Source: Burkholderiaceae bacterium (GTDB lineage: Bacteria; Pseudomonadota; Gammaproteobacteria; Burkholderiales; Burkholderiaceae). From it: a stretch of DNA of 46,001 bases. The DNA is taken from positions 1-46,001 of the forward strand of contig CANGNV010000017.1 of assembly GCA_947455485.1 (NCBI GenBank), in the 5' to 3' direction. This document shows, one piece after another, positions 30,551 through 38,885 of this stretch. Both the position numbers and the translations under genes were made by a program. The notes beneath the pieces are model-generated. The model was given only the letters and a program-made list of their open reading frames with translations. It ran no database searches and was not told the DNA's origin. The stretch's first letter is position 1, and every line of letters starts with the position of its first letter.

Positions 30551-32071
30551 TTACTTCGAAGTAGGCATTACAAACTCTGCGCCCTTAGCAATACTCTCAG
30601 GCCAGCGCTGCATCACACTCTTTTGCTTGGTATAGAAGCGAACACCTTCTTTGCCATAGGCGTGCATATCGCCAAACAGGGATTTCTTCCAACCACCAAA
30701 ACCATGCCAAGCCATTGGAACCGGAATGGGTACGTTGATACCGACCATACCAACTTGAACGCGGCGAGCAAATTCGCGAGCGATATTGCCGTCGCTGGTA
30801 AAGCAGGCTACACCGTTACCAAACTCACAGGAGTTCACTAGATTCAATGCCTCAGTGAAGTTTGCCACGCGCAAGCAAGAGAGAACTGGTCCGAAGATTT
30901 CTTCAAGGTAAATCTTCATGTCAGGAGTAACGCCATCAAAGAGGGTGCCGCCAATAAAGAAACCATTCTCATGGCCTGGTACTTTTAATCCGCGGCCATC
31001 TACCAATAACTTAGCGCCTGAAGCAACACCGCTCTCAATGTAGCCGGTAATGCGATCTAAAGAGGCCTTTGTAACGATTGGACCCATTTCTGCATCGAGC
31101 TCCATGCCGTTCTTCACTACGAGCGTCTTGGTGCGCTCAATCAGTTTTGGCATGATTTTTTCTGCAACGTCACCAACCAATACTGCAACAGAGATCGCCA
31201 TGCAACGCTCACCAGCAGATCCGTAGGCAGCACCAATTAAGGCATCGATTGTTTTATCGATATCTGCATCAGGCATGACCACCATGTGGTTCTTGGCACC
31301 ACCCAAAGCTTGGGAGCGCTTACCGAAGTGTGCGCAACGCTCATAGATATAGTTTGCAATTGGAGTTGAGCCCACAAAACTCACCGCTTTGACATCCGGG
31401 TTCTCAATCAAAGCATCAACAGCTTCTTTGTCGCCTTGAACCACATTAAATACGCCATCAGGTAAACCTGCTTCTTTTAAAAGCTTGGCCATGAACAGGG
31501 ATGCTGATGGATCAGTTGGGCTTGGCTTAAGAATGAAGGTGTTGCCACAGGCAATAGCTACTGGGAACATCCACATTGGAACCATTACTGGGAAGTTGAA
31601 TGGGGTAACACCAGCCACAACACCTAAAGGCTGACGCATGACCCAGTTATCAATGTCAGTAGATACCTGCTCGGTGTAATCACCTTTGAGAAGTTCAGGG
31701 ATGCCAGTAGCAAATTCCACGATATCGATGCCACGGCTAACTTCACCTTGGGCATCCGTAAACACCTTGCCATGCTCCGCAGTAATCATGGCAGCCAGTT
31801 CATCGCGATTGGCGTTAAGCAGCTCAAGGTACTTAAACATGATGCGCGCGCGGCGCAGTGGAGGGGTCAGACTCCAAGTCTGAAAAGCAGTTTGTGCCAC
31901 AGCAACTGCATCATCAACCTCTTTACGGCTAGCTAAGGCAACCCGTCTTGCAACCGCTCCAGTAGAGGGATTAAACACATCGGCAAAACGACCATCTTTT
32001 GGGTTGATGACGTTGCCGCCAACAAAGTGGCCAATATCTGCTTTTGAATCAAAGGCTTGTGGTGCGCTCAT
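30551..32071 (-). CDS. mmsA: CoA-acylating methylmalonate-semialdehyde dehydrogenase
   Basis: MmsA oxidises methylmalonate semialdehyde to propionyl-CoA, and malonate semialdehyde to acetyl-CoA, in valine, inositol or beta-alanine breakdown. The 506-residue protein has the aldehyde dehydrogenase fold with [17 protein letters not shown] (Asn159), [13 protein letters not shown] at the cofactor site and the catalytic Cys290 in GSAGERCMA, a form typical of MmsA rather than of other aldehyde dehydrogenases. No clear ribosome site stands before its ATG. A possible promoter (TTGAAC and TTATTT on this strand, at 32112-32084) would leave a leader of only a few bases. It stands alone, without the mmsB gene often found beside it. 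Confidence 0.93.
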   Translation of the reverse strand: MSAPQAFDSKADIGHFVGGNVINPKDGRFADVFNPSTGAVARRVALASRKEVDDAVAVAQTAFQTWSLTPPLRRARIMFKYLELLNANRDELAAMITAEHGKVFTDAQGEVSRGIDIVEFATGIPELLKGDYTEQVSTDIDNWVMRQPLGVVAGVTPFNFPVMVPMWMFPVAIACGNTFILKPSPTDPSASLFMAKLLKEAGLPDGVFNVVQGDKEAVDALIENPDVKAVSFVGSTPIANYIYERCAHFGKRSQALGGAKNHMVVMPDADIDKTIDALIGAAYGSAGERCMAISVAVLVGDVAEKIMPKLIERTKTLVVKNGMELDAEMGPIVTKASLDRITGYIESGVASGAKLLVDGRGLKVPGHENGFFIGGTLFDGVTPDMKIYLEEIFGPVLSCLRVANFTEALNLVNSCEFGNGVACFTSDGNIAREFARRVQVGMVGINVPIPVPMAWHGFGGWKKSLFGDMHAYGKEGVRFYTKQKSVMQRWPESIAKGAEFVMPTSK

Positions 32072-32221
32072 AGTATTTTGCTTAAATAATTATTGACTAG
32101 TTTCAGGTTCAATAGACTTGTGTTGCGACGGAATCGCACAAGTGTATGGTCTCGTTTATTCTACTGGTTCTATTTTATCGCTTTCATCACTTTTACGCAT
32201 TTTAGGATCCAAGGGCCATCC
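32072..32221. promoter_or_regulatory. Divergent control region between mmsA and the FMN oxidoreductase
   Basis: This 150-base gap serves two divergent genes. On the minus strand TTGAAC (32112-32107) and TTATTT (32089-32084) are 17 bases apart and could drive mmsA. On the plus strand TTGCGA (32123-32128) and TATGGT (32145-32150) are 16 bases apart. Between the two lies a dyad, cttgt (32117-32121) with acaag (32138-32142) and, inside, gcga (32125-32128) with tcgc (32134-32137), which could be an operator. All sites were picked by eye. Confidence 0.35.
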
Positions 32222-33343
32222 ATGAGTCTTCTGTTCTCCAAGTACACGCTTAGCTCTCCTCAGGGCGATTTAACGCTTCCTAACCGCATTGTGGTGGCAC
32301 CCATGTGCCAGTATTCTGCAGTCAATGGCGAGGCTCAGGACTGGCACTTAATGCACTGGGCTAACCTCCTTAATAGCGGAGCGGGCCTATTCATTATTGA
32401 GGCTACTGGAGTTACTCCAGAGGGCCGTATTACTCCTGCTTGCCTAGGACTATGGGATGACCGTACCGAAGCTGCTCTGAAAGACAAGCTCAGCCGAGCC
32501 CGTAAGCTGGCTCCAGAAACCCCTGTTTTCATCCAATTGGCGCATGCTGGACGGAAGGCTTCGAGCGCAACCCCTTGGGATGGCGGTCAATTACTTTCTA
32601 AAGAGCAGGGTGGTTGGGAGACGCTTGCCCCTTCAGCCATTCCACAGCTTAAAGATGAGCGATTGCCGCATGAGCTCTCCAAGACTGAGTTGCTAGAGCT
32701 GATTGACGCATTTGTTGTTGCAGCGCAGCGTTCTGAGCGAGTTGGTGTCGATGGTATTGAATTGCATGGGGCGCATGGCTACCTTCTCCATCAGTTCTTG
32801 TCGCCGATTGCCAATCAACGTACCGATGAATACGGTGGCTCATATGAAAATCGCATCCGCTTTCCGCTGGAATTATTTGCAGCAGTACGCAAGGCATATC
32901 AAGGTGTATTAGGCATTCGGATCTCTGCAAGCGATTGGATTGAGGGTGGCTGGACTCCAGAGGAAACTGCTGACTTTGCATCTCGCCTCAAACCCCTGGG
33001 GTGTGACTTTGTCCACATCTCATCAGGAGGCATTTCACCACTGCAGAAGATCGCGATAGGGCCAAACTATCAAGTGCCATTTGCCAAGATCGTAAAAGAC
33101 AAGTCAGGTCTGCCCACAATGACAGTTGGCTTGATTACCGAGCCACAGCAAGCAGAGGATATCTTGCAAAAAGGGGATGCAGATCTGATTGCTCTAGCCC
33201 GTGCGTTTTTATATAAGCCAAGGTGGGCTTGGGAAGCGGCTGCAGCTTTGGGTGGTACCGTACCTTCAAATGAGCGCTATTGGCGCTGCTTGCCGCGTGA
33301 AGCTCAAGCCATATTTGGCGACGTCAAAGTAGGGCAGCGATAA
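32222..33343 (+). CDS. NADH:flavin oxidoreductase, old yellow enzyme family (YqjM-like)
   Basis: This 373-residue protein is an FMN-binding barrel that probably reduces activated alkenes using NAD(P)H. The motif NRIVVAPMCQYSA contains Cys29, which tunes the flavin in the YqjM branch. The substrate-binding histidines are in ELHGAHGYLLHQFLSP, and TDEYGGSYENRIRFPLE follows. The ATG at 32222 is preceded by aaggg at a good distance; an upstream extension to 32093 lacks family similarity. The physiological substrate is unknown. The Bug gene follows after 43 bases and may be in the same operon. Confidence 0.92.
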   Translation: MSLLFSKYTLSSPQGDLTLPNRIVVAPMCQYSAVNGEAQDWHLMHWANLLNSGAGLFIIEATGVTPEGRITPACLGLWDDRTEAALKDKLSRARKLAPETPVFIQLAHAGRKASSATPWDGGQLLSKEQGGWETLAPSAIPQLKDERLPHELSKTELLELIDAFVVAAQRSERVGVDGIELHGAHGYLLHQFLSPIANQRTDEYGGSYENRIRFPLELFAAVRKAYQGVLGIRISASDWIEGGWTPEETADFASRLKPLGCDFVHISSGGISPLQKIAIGPNYQVPFAKIVKDKSGLPTMTVGLITEPQQAEDILQKGDADLIALARAFLYKPRWAWEAAAALGGTVPSNERYWRCLPREAQAIFGDVKVGQR

Positions 33344-33386
33344 TTCACATCAAACAATAAATAAAATTAAGTTACCGGAGACATAT

Positions 33387-34364
33387 ATGAAATCAATCAA
33401 ACTCATTTCCCGTTCTTTAGTCATCCTTGGTATTGCATTAGGCTCTAACTTGGTTAATGCACAAGCATTTCCGGATCGACCAATCACTTTGGTTGTCCCC
33501 AATCCACCTGGAGGTCTTGTTGACACTTCAGCGCGTTTGTTGAGTGAGCCGCTAACCCGAGTGATTGGCCAGCCAGTCATTGTTGATAACAAGCCCGGCG
33601 CCAGTGGAAACACTGCCTACCAATATGTTGCCAAGGCTAAACCAGATGGTTACACCTTGCTGATTTCATATTCGGGTTATCACGTTGGCAATCCTTCATT
33701 GATGGATAAATTGCCATGGGATCCTATTAAAGATTTTTCTCCTGTAGCGCTCCTCACGGTTTCTACGAATGTGATTGCAGTGCATCCATCTGTACCCGTT
33801 AACAACTTAAAAGAATTTATTGCATATGCCAAAGCCAATCCCGGCAAGCTCAATTACGCATCTCAAGGCAATGGCTCCGTATCGCATATTGGCACAGAAA
33901 TCTTTAAGCAAAATACTGGTGTAGATATTGTTCATGTGCCATATAAAGGTTCTGGACCTGCAGTGCAGGACGTATTGGCTGGCCAGGTGCAGTTATTTAT
34001 TACGACTCCACCTTCAGTGATGCAGCACGTTCAGAGCGGTAAGCTCAAGGGCCTAGCTGTTACAGGAAAAAATCGCCATCCTGGTATGCCTAATGTTCCC
34101 ACTACTGCCGAAGCAGGTTTACCTTCATTCCAGTTGGAATCTTGGGTTGCCCTCTATGCGCCAGCAGGTACTCCAGCACCAGTAATTACTAAGCTAACTG
34201 ACTCTGTTAAGAAAAGTCTTGCATTGCCTGAGGTAAAGGAGCGTTCTGATGCCGCTGGAGTTGAGCTACGTTACCTAACCCCAGTCCAAATGGATGCCTT
34301 GCTGAAAAAAGAATTGCCATACTGGGATAAGGCAATTAAATCAGCCAATATCAAGTTGGATTAA
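33387..34364 (+). CDS. Tripartite tricarboxylate transporter substrate-binding protein (Bug family)
   Basis: This 325-residue periplasmic protein has a signal peptide of about 25 residues (ending LVNAQA) and the Bug family start FPDRPITLVVPNPPGGLVD. Other family stretches include GQPVIVDNKPGASGN, HVPYKGSGPAVQDVLAGQVQ and GKLKGLAVTG. Bug proteins bind carboxylic acids such as citrate, glutamate or terephthalate, but the ligand cannot be read from the sequence. No tctA or tctB transporter gene is in the window, so it is an orphan, as is common in betaproteobacteria. The ribosome site cggag precedes the ATG. Confidence 0.94.
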   Translation: MKSIKLISRSLVILGIALGSNLVNAQAFPDRPITLVVPNPPGGLVDTSARLLSEPLTRVIGQPVIVDNKPGASGNTAYQYVAKAKPDGYTLLISYSGYHVGNPSLMDKLPWDPIKDFSPVALLTVSTNVIAVHPSVPVNNLKEFIAYAKANPGKLNYASQGNGSVSHIGTEIFKQNTGVDIVHVPYKGSGPAVQDVLAGQVQLFITTPPSVMQHVQSGKLKGLAVTGKNRHPGMPNVPTTAEAGLPSFQLESWVALYAPAGTPAPVITKLTDSVKKSLALPEVKERSDAAGVELRYLTPVQMDALLKKELPYWDKAIKSANIKLD

Positions 34365-34409
34365 AGTCCAAATCAAACCACATTTAAATATTGAATTGAA
34401 GAAATACTG

Positions 34410-35069
34410 ATGAAGCAACACTCCGTTAGAGAATCCTGGCTGGAAGACGCCGTAAGACATTTAGAACCCGTGTTCTCAAAAGCGGGGTATGCCATTCCGC
34501 CAGTGAGAGTGTCTTGTGGCTTTCCAGCTTCCAGCAGTCCTAGAACAACGCTAGGGCAGTGCTGGCCTCGTGAGCGTTCTGGCGGAGGTGTTAATGAGAT
34601 CTTCATTTCTCCTAAGCTGGATGATCCCGTGCAGCTATTGGATACCTTGGTACATGAGTTATGCCATGCTGTTGATGATTGCTTTAGCGGTCATGGTGAA
34701 GACTTCAAAGGTATTGCCCAGACTGTTGGCCTAGAGGGTCCCGCCAGAATGGCACATGCTACCGAAGAGTTGATGGTGCGTTTGATGATGATTAGTCAAG
34801 AGCTTGGCCCATATCCACATCAAGCAATTGTTTTTCCGCCACCAAGACCAAGCAATGCGAGTCGCAATAAAGCTAAATGCGCTCAATGCGGATACGAAGT
34901 CACACTGCTAAAGAAGTGGGCTACCTACGGAGCTCCGATTTGCCCTAAAGACAATATTCGGATGCAAGAGGCGGTTATCGAAACGATTGAAAATACGACT
35001 GAGCACGATACAGAGTCTGTTACCGGCTCTAAACCCAAGGCAGATGAAATCCGCCGCGCCATTAGCTAG
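34410..35069 (+). CDS. SprT-like zinc metalloprotease-fold protein
   Basis: This 219-residue protein has the zinc motif HELCH at residues 82-86 (His82, Glu83, His86) with a likely third ligand at His95 in SGHGEDF, as in the SprT-like family. A small C-terminal ribbon follows with Cys157, Cys160 and Cys178; the usual fourth cysteine is not visible. Eukaryotic relatives (Spartan) cut DNA-protein crosslinks, while the bacterial role is unclear. It has no signal peptide. It follows the Bug gene by 45 bases and converges with dnaQ, with only seven bases between the stops and no terminator. The link with its upstream neighbours is probably positional only. Confidence 0.85.
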   Translation: MKQHSVRESWLEDAVRHLEPVFSKAGYAIPPVRVSCGFPASSSPRTTLGQCWPRERSGGGVNEIFISPKLDDPVQLLDTLVHELCHAVDDCFSGHGEDFKGIAQTVGLEGPARMAHATEELMVRLMMISQELGPYPHQAIVFPPPRPSNASRNKAKCAQCGYEVTLLKKWATYGAPICPKDNIRMQEAVIETIENTTEHDTESVTGSKPKADEIRRAIS

Positions 35070-35076
35070 TTAGAAT

Positions 35077-35787
35077 TTAACTGGCAACAGCAGAAAGACT
35101 CCAAACGGGGTCTTTTTTACTTGCTTTGGCAATTTCACCCAAAATCTTTTCATGCAGCTCGCAATCTTCTGGGCTGGCTGTCATAAGTTTAAGCTTCGTA
35201 GGTAGGGCTTTCATTTGGCCGGACGCATCTGTGCCAACGGTGTAATCAATCAGGTCAATCGAGAGATCCTCTTGGCCGCGTGTCATCGCTACATAGACTT
35301 CAGCTAATAGCTGGGCATCAAGTAAAGCGCCGTGCAAAGTACGGTGTTGGTTGCTAATAGCAAATCGTTCGCAGAGTGCATCTAGTGAGTTGCGCTTGCC
35401 TGGAAACATTTGACGAGCATCCAAAAGGGTATCGGTCACTTTAGATGCAAGACCCCTAAAAGGAGGACGCTTAAGCAAAGCAAATTCGTTATCCAAGAAT
35501 CCCAAGTCAAATGCCGCGTTATGAATGACTACTTCAGCGCCATCAACAAACTCAATTAACTCTTCGACAATATTGGCAAATACCGGTTTGTCCGATAAGA
35601 ATTCACGGGAGAGTCCGTGAACCGCAAAAGCACCCGCATCGATATCACGCTCAGGATTAATGTAGTAATGAAAGGTGCGATCGGTTAAGCGACGACCAAC
35701 CATTTCAACGCATCCGATTTCAATAATGCGATCGCCCGTAGCAGGGTTAAGTCCAGTAGTTTCGGTATCGAGAATAACTTGACGCAT
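35077..35787 (-). CDS. dnaQ: DNA polymerase III epsilon subunit (3'-5' proofreading exonuclease)
   Basis: DnaQ removes mispaired bases during replication as part of the Pol III core. The DEDDh active site is complete: Asp7 and Glu9 in ILDTETTGLN, Asp94 in HNAAFDLGFLDNEF, and His152 and Asp157 in LHGALLDAQL. The 236-residue length is normal, with a C-terminal tail that would bind the polymerase. The ATG shares one base with the stop of the RND pump gene (TAATG on the coding strand), so dnaQ translation may depend on the pump gene. In many proteobacteria dnaQ lies right beside rnhA; here the two are about 4.5 kb apart. Confidence 0.97.
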   Translation of the reverse strand: MRQVILDTETTGLNPATGDRIIEIGCVEMVGRRLTDRTFHYYINPERDIDAGAFAVHGLSREFLSDKPVFANIVEELIEFVDGAEVVIHNAAFDLGFLDNEFALLKRPPFRGLASKVTDTLLDARQMFPGKRNSLDALCERFAISNQHRTLHGALLDAQLLAEVYVAMTRGQEDLSIDLIDYTVGTDASGQMKALPTKLKLMTASPEDCELHEKILGEIAKASKKDPVWSLSAVAS

Positions 35788-38700
35788 TAGGTGCCTTCTA
35801 AAACAGATGGGGGGATTTCTATGGGGCCAGTGCCGGCATATTTATCAAGATATAGATAAATAACTGGCGTAATAATCAGGGTCACAAATTGAGAGAAAAT
35901 CAAACCTCCCGCCACACTGATACCGAGCGGCTGGCGAAGTTCTGCGCCAGCACCAATTCCGAATGCGATAGGAAGTGCGCCCATCAAAGCGGCAAAGGTA
36001 GTCATCATGATGGGGCGGAAGCGCAAGATACAGGCTTCACGAATCGCTTTCTCTGGTGACATGCCTTGATTGCGCTGTGCATCCAAAGCAAAGTCGATCA
36101 TCAAAATCGCATTCTTTTTCACAATACCAATTAACAGCAAGATGCCAATCGAAGCAATGATGGTGAGTTCAAACCCAAAGATGCGTAGCGCCAGGATGGC
36201 GCCAATCGCAGCTGATGGTAGGCCTGCCAGAATGGTGAGTGGATGAATATAACTCTCGTACAGAACACCCAGAAGAATATAAATTACACCCAGTGCAGCA
36301 AAAATCAAAATCAACTGACCCGATTGATTGCTCTTAAAGACGGCCGCATCACCACCGTAACTAGTGATGATGGAGGATGGCAGGTTAATTTCTTTGGTAT
36401 AGGCTTCAATCTTTTTGGTTGCATCTCCCAAGAAGACATCCGGCGCCAAGTTAAATGACAGCGTTACAGCCGGAATCTGTCCTTGATGGTTTACGGCAGT
36501 AGGGCCGATTGTTCGTGTGAAGCTGGCCACATTGGAGAGCGGAATAAGCTTATCAGTAGCGCGACCACGCACAAAAATCTTGTTGAGATCGGTTTCATAT
36601 TGTCGGTCTTCTTCTGCTGCCTCAAGAATTACGTAGTAGGTATTTACTGGCGTGTAGATTGTGGAGACTTGTTTTTCTCCAAAGGAGTTGTACAGGGCGG
36701 AACGAATATCGGTAATGGTGATACCGGCGCTCGCAGCTTTCTCGCGATCGATATCAATTTTGACATTCAAACCTTTTAATTGAGAATCGCTGGTGACGTC
36801 GCGGAATATAGGATCAGCACGCATTTTCTGCATCAACTTATCCGCCCATTCATTCACGCCTTCAAAGCCAACGCTTTGCAATGTAAATTGATAGCGACTC
36901 TTGCTGCTTCTGCCGCCAAGCTGTAAGTTCTGTACGGGGCGCATGTAAACCTGGAGGCCTGGGATTTCTTTGAACTTAGCCCGAAGACCTTCCATAATCT
37001 TCGCCATCTTTGCTCTATCACTCTTGGGTTTCAGAATGATGAAGATTCGACCGGTATTGCTGCCCGAGCTATTGCCACCACCTACTATTGAGATGGAGTT
37101 GGCCACATTGGGATCTGTGTTGACTAGTGCTGCAGCTTGATCCTGGAGTGTCAGCATTGCCTTGAAAGAGATATCTTCGGAGGCTTCGGTTGTTGCGAGG
37201 ATTTGCCCAATATCTTCCTCGGGAAAGAAACCCTTAGGACTATTAACAAACAGAACAACTGTAATAACAAAGGTAGATAGGGCACCCCACAATACTTTTT
37301 TGCGGTTCAGTAGCGCCAAGTCTAAATAATGAATATAGGTCTTGAGCATCCAATCAAAAAAGATATCAAACTTTTTATTGATCGCATATTCTTTTGCGTG
37401 CTGCCCAGGCTTTGGTAGGAAGCGACTGCATAACATCGGCACCACTGTGAGTGATACGAGCGCTGAAACCAGAATTGACAAGGACACGACTACTGCAAAT
37501 TCTCTAAAGAGGAGACCGATAGGTCCTGGCATAAAGAAGAGCGGGATGAAGACGGCTACCAAAGAGATCGAGATCGAGATAATCGTAAAGCCAACCTCCT
37601 TGCTTCCCTTTAGCGAGGCTTTGAGTGGATCCATGCCTTGCTCAACATAACGCATGATGTTTTCTAAGACTACGATCGCATCATCAACCACCAAGCCCAC
37701 TGCAAGCGTAATTCCCAATAGGGAAATATTATCTAGGCTATAGCCTAAGAAATACAGCAAGAAGAAGGCGCCAATCAAAGAGATCGGTAAACTGATCGAA
37801 GGAATGATGGTTGCTGAAATGTGCTTCAGGAATAAGAAGATCACCAGCACCACGAGCAGTACGGTTAAAGCCAGCGTCAGATTAACGTCATGAATCGCCT
37901 CAATAATAGAAAGAGAGCGGTCATTTAAAAGTTGTAGCTTGATGGAGTCAGGCATTTGCTTCTGAAGCTGGGGAAGCAATTCTTTGACTGACTTCACCAC
38001 CTCAACCGTGTTTGCATTTGGCTGACGTAAAACAGCTATTGCAATTGATCTTTCACCATTAGCGCTAGCCAAGGTCTTCACATCTTCATAGCTCTCTACA
38101 ACCTCAGCTACATCCTTAAGATAAATCGGCAAGCCATTTTTCTGGCTAATGATGAGATTGCCAAACTCTTCTGGGCGAACTAATTGGGGATTGGCATAAA
38201 TGGTGATGGATTGACGTGGGCCATCTAATACGCCTACTGGACTATTGGAGTTTGCTTTATTGATTGCGGTAGCAACATCATCCATCGTCAAATTGCGATT
38301 GCCTAGCGCATCAGGATGAACGCGAACTCGTACGGCATAACGCTTGGCGCCATAGACTAGAACCTGTGCTACACCACTAATGGTGGATAAGTTCGGCGAC
38401 AGTAAATTTTCAGCATAAGCATTGAGCTCAGAGAGGCTAATCGAAGGTGACTGCATTCTTACAACCAGAACTGGCGTGTCAGCAGGATTAATCTTCCGAT
38501 AGGACGGAGGCACCGTCATTTCAATTGGAAGTCGTTTCTGTGCTCGCAGTAAGGCCGCTTGAACGTCAACGGCTGCCTTATCAATGTCACGATCGTTATT
38601 GAACTCCAAGGTAATGCTAGTGCTACCCAAGGAGTTGGTAGAGCTAATAATCTTCACACCATCAATGGTGGAGAACTCTTTTTCTAAAGGCAGGGCAACT

Positions 38701-38885
38701 GCCGATGCCATATTTTCTGGTGATGCGCCTGGAAGAGATGCGCTAACAGAGATAACTGGCGTATTAAAGCTAGGAAGAGCCGCAACTGGAATATTGAGGT
38801 AGGCAACAGTTCCTGCAATGACGGTTGCCACAGAAAGCAGCACCGTCATTACCGGGCGGCGTATACATAATTCGGATAAGGTCAT
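35787..38885 (-). CDS. RND efflux pump inner-membrane subunit (HAE1 family)
   Basis: This 1032-residue proton-driven exporter of the AcrB/MexB/MdtC superfamily starts with MTLSELCIRRPVMTVLLSVA. It has the usual two halves, each a membrane helix, a large periplasmic domain and a bundle of helices. The proton-relay aspartate pair is in TLAVGLVVDDAIVVLENI near residues 400-410, and the lysine-bearing IGIVKKNAILMIDFAL is near residue 940. It probably expels hydrophobic drugs, dyes or metabolites with the adaptor encoded at 38882-40204. No outer-membrane channel gene is in the window, so a TolC-like protein must come from elsewhere. Its start overlaps the adaptor by four bases. Confidence 0.94.
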   Translation of the reverse strand: MTLSELCIRRPVMTVLLSVATVIAGTVAYLNIPVAALPSFNTPVISVSASLPGASPENMASAVALPLEKEFSTIDGVKIISSTNSLGSTSITLEFNNDRDIDKAAVDVQAALLRAQKRLPIEMTVPPSYRKINPADTPVLVVRMQSPSISLSELNAYAENLLSPNLSTISGVAQVLVYGAKRYAVRVRVHPDALGNRNLTMDDVATAINKANSNSPVGVLDGPRQSITIYANPQLVRPEEFGNLIISQKNGLPIYLKDVAEVVESYEDVKTLASANGERSIAIAVLRQPNANTVEVVKSVKELLPQLQKQMPDSIKLQLLNDRSLSIIEAIHDVNLTLALTVLLVVLVIFLFLKHISATIIPSISLPISLIGAFFLLYFLGYSLDNISLLGITLAVGLVVDDAIVVLENIMRYVEQGMDPLKASLKGSKEVGFTIISISISLVAVFIPLFFMPGPIGLLFREFAVVVSLSILVSALVSLTVVPMLCSRFLPKPGQHAKEYAINKKFDIFFDWMLKTYIHYLDLALLNRKKVLWGALSTFVITVVLFVNSPKGFFPEEDIGQILATTEASEDISFKAMLTLQDQAAALVNTDPNVANSISIVGGGNSSGSNTGRIFIILKPKSDRAKMAKIMEGLRAKFKEIPGLQVYMRPVQNLQLGGRSSKSRYQFTLQSVGFEGVNEWADKLMQKMRADPIFRDVTSDSQLKGLNVKIDIDREKAASAGITITDIRSALYNSFGEKQVSTIYTPVNTYYVILEAAEEDRQYETDLNKIFVRGRATDKLIPLSNVASFTRTIGPTAVNHQGQIPAVTLSFNLAPDVFLGDATKKIEAYTKEINLPSSIITSYGGDAAVFKSNQSGQLILIFAALGVIYILLGVLYESYIHPLTILAGLPSAAIGAILALRIFGFELTIIASIGILLLIGIVKKNAILMIDFALDAQRNQGMSPEKAIREACILRFRPIMMTTFAALMGALPIAFGIGAGAELRQPLGISVAGGLIFSQFVTLIITPVIYLYLDKYAGTGPIEIPPSVLEGT

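Noticed and set aside
32093..32221. Upstream extension of the FMN oxidoreductase by 43 codons
   Set aside because: A good ribosome site precedes the ATG at 32222, and the added residues do not resemble the family and cover the divergent promoter region.
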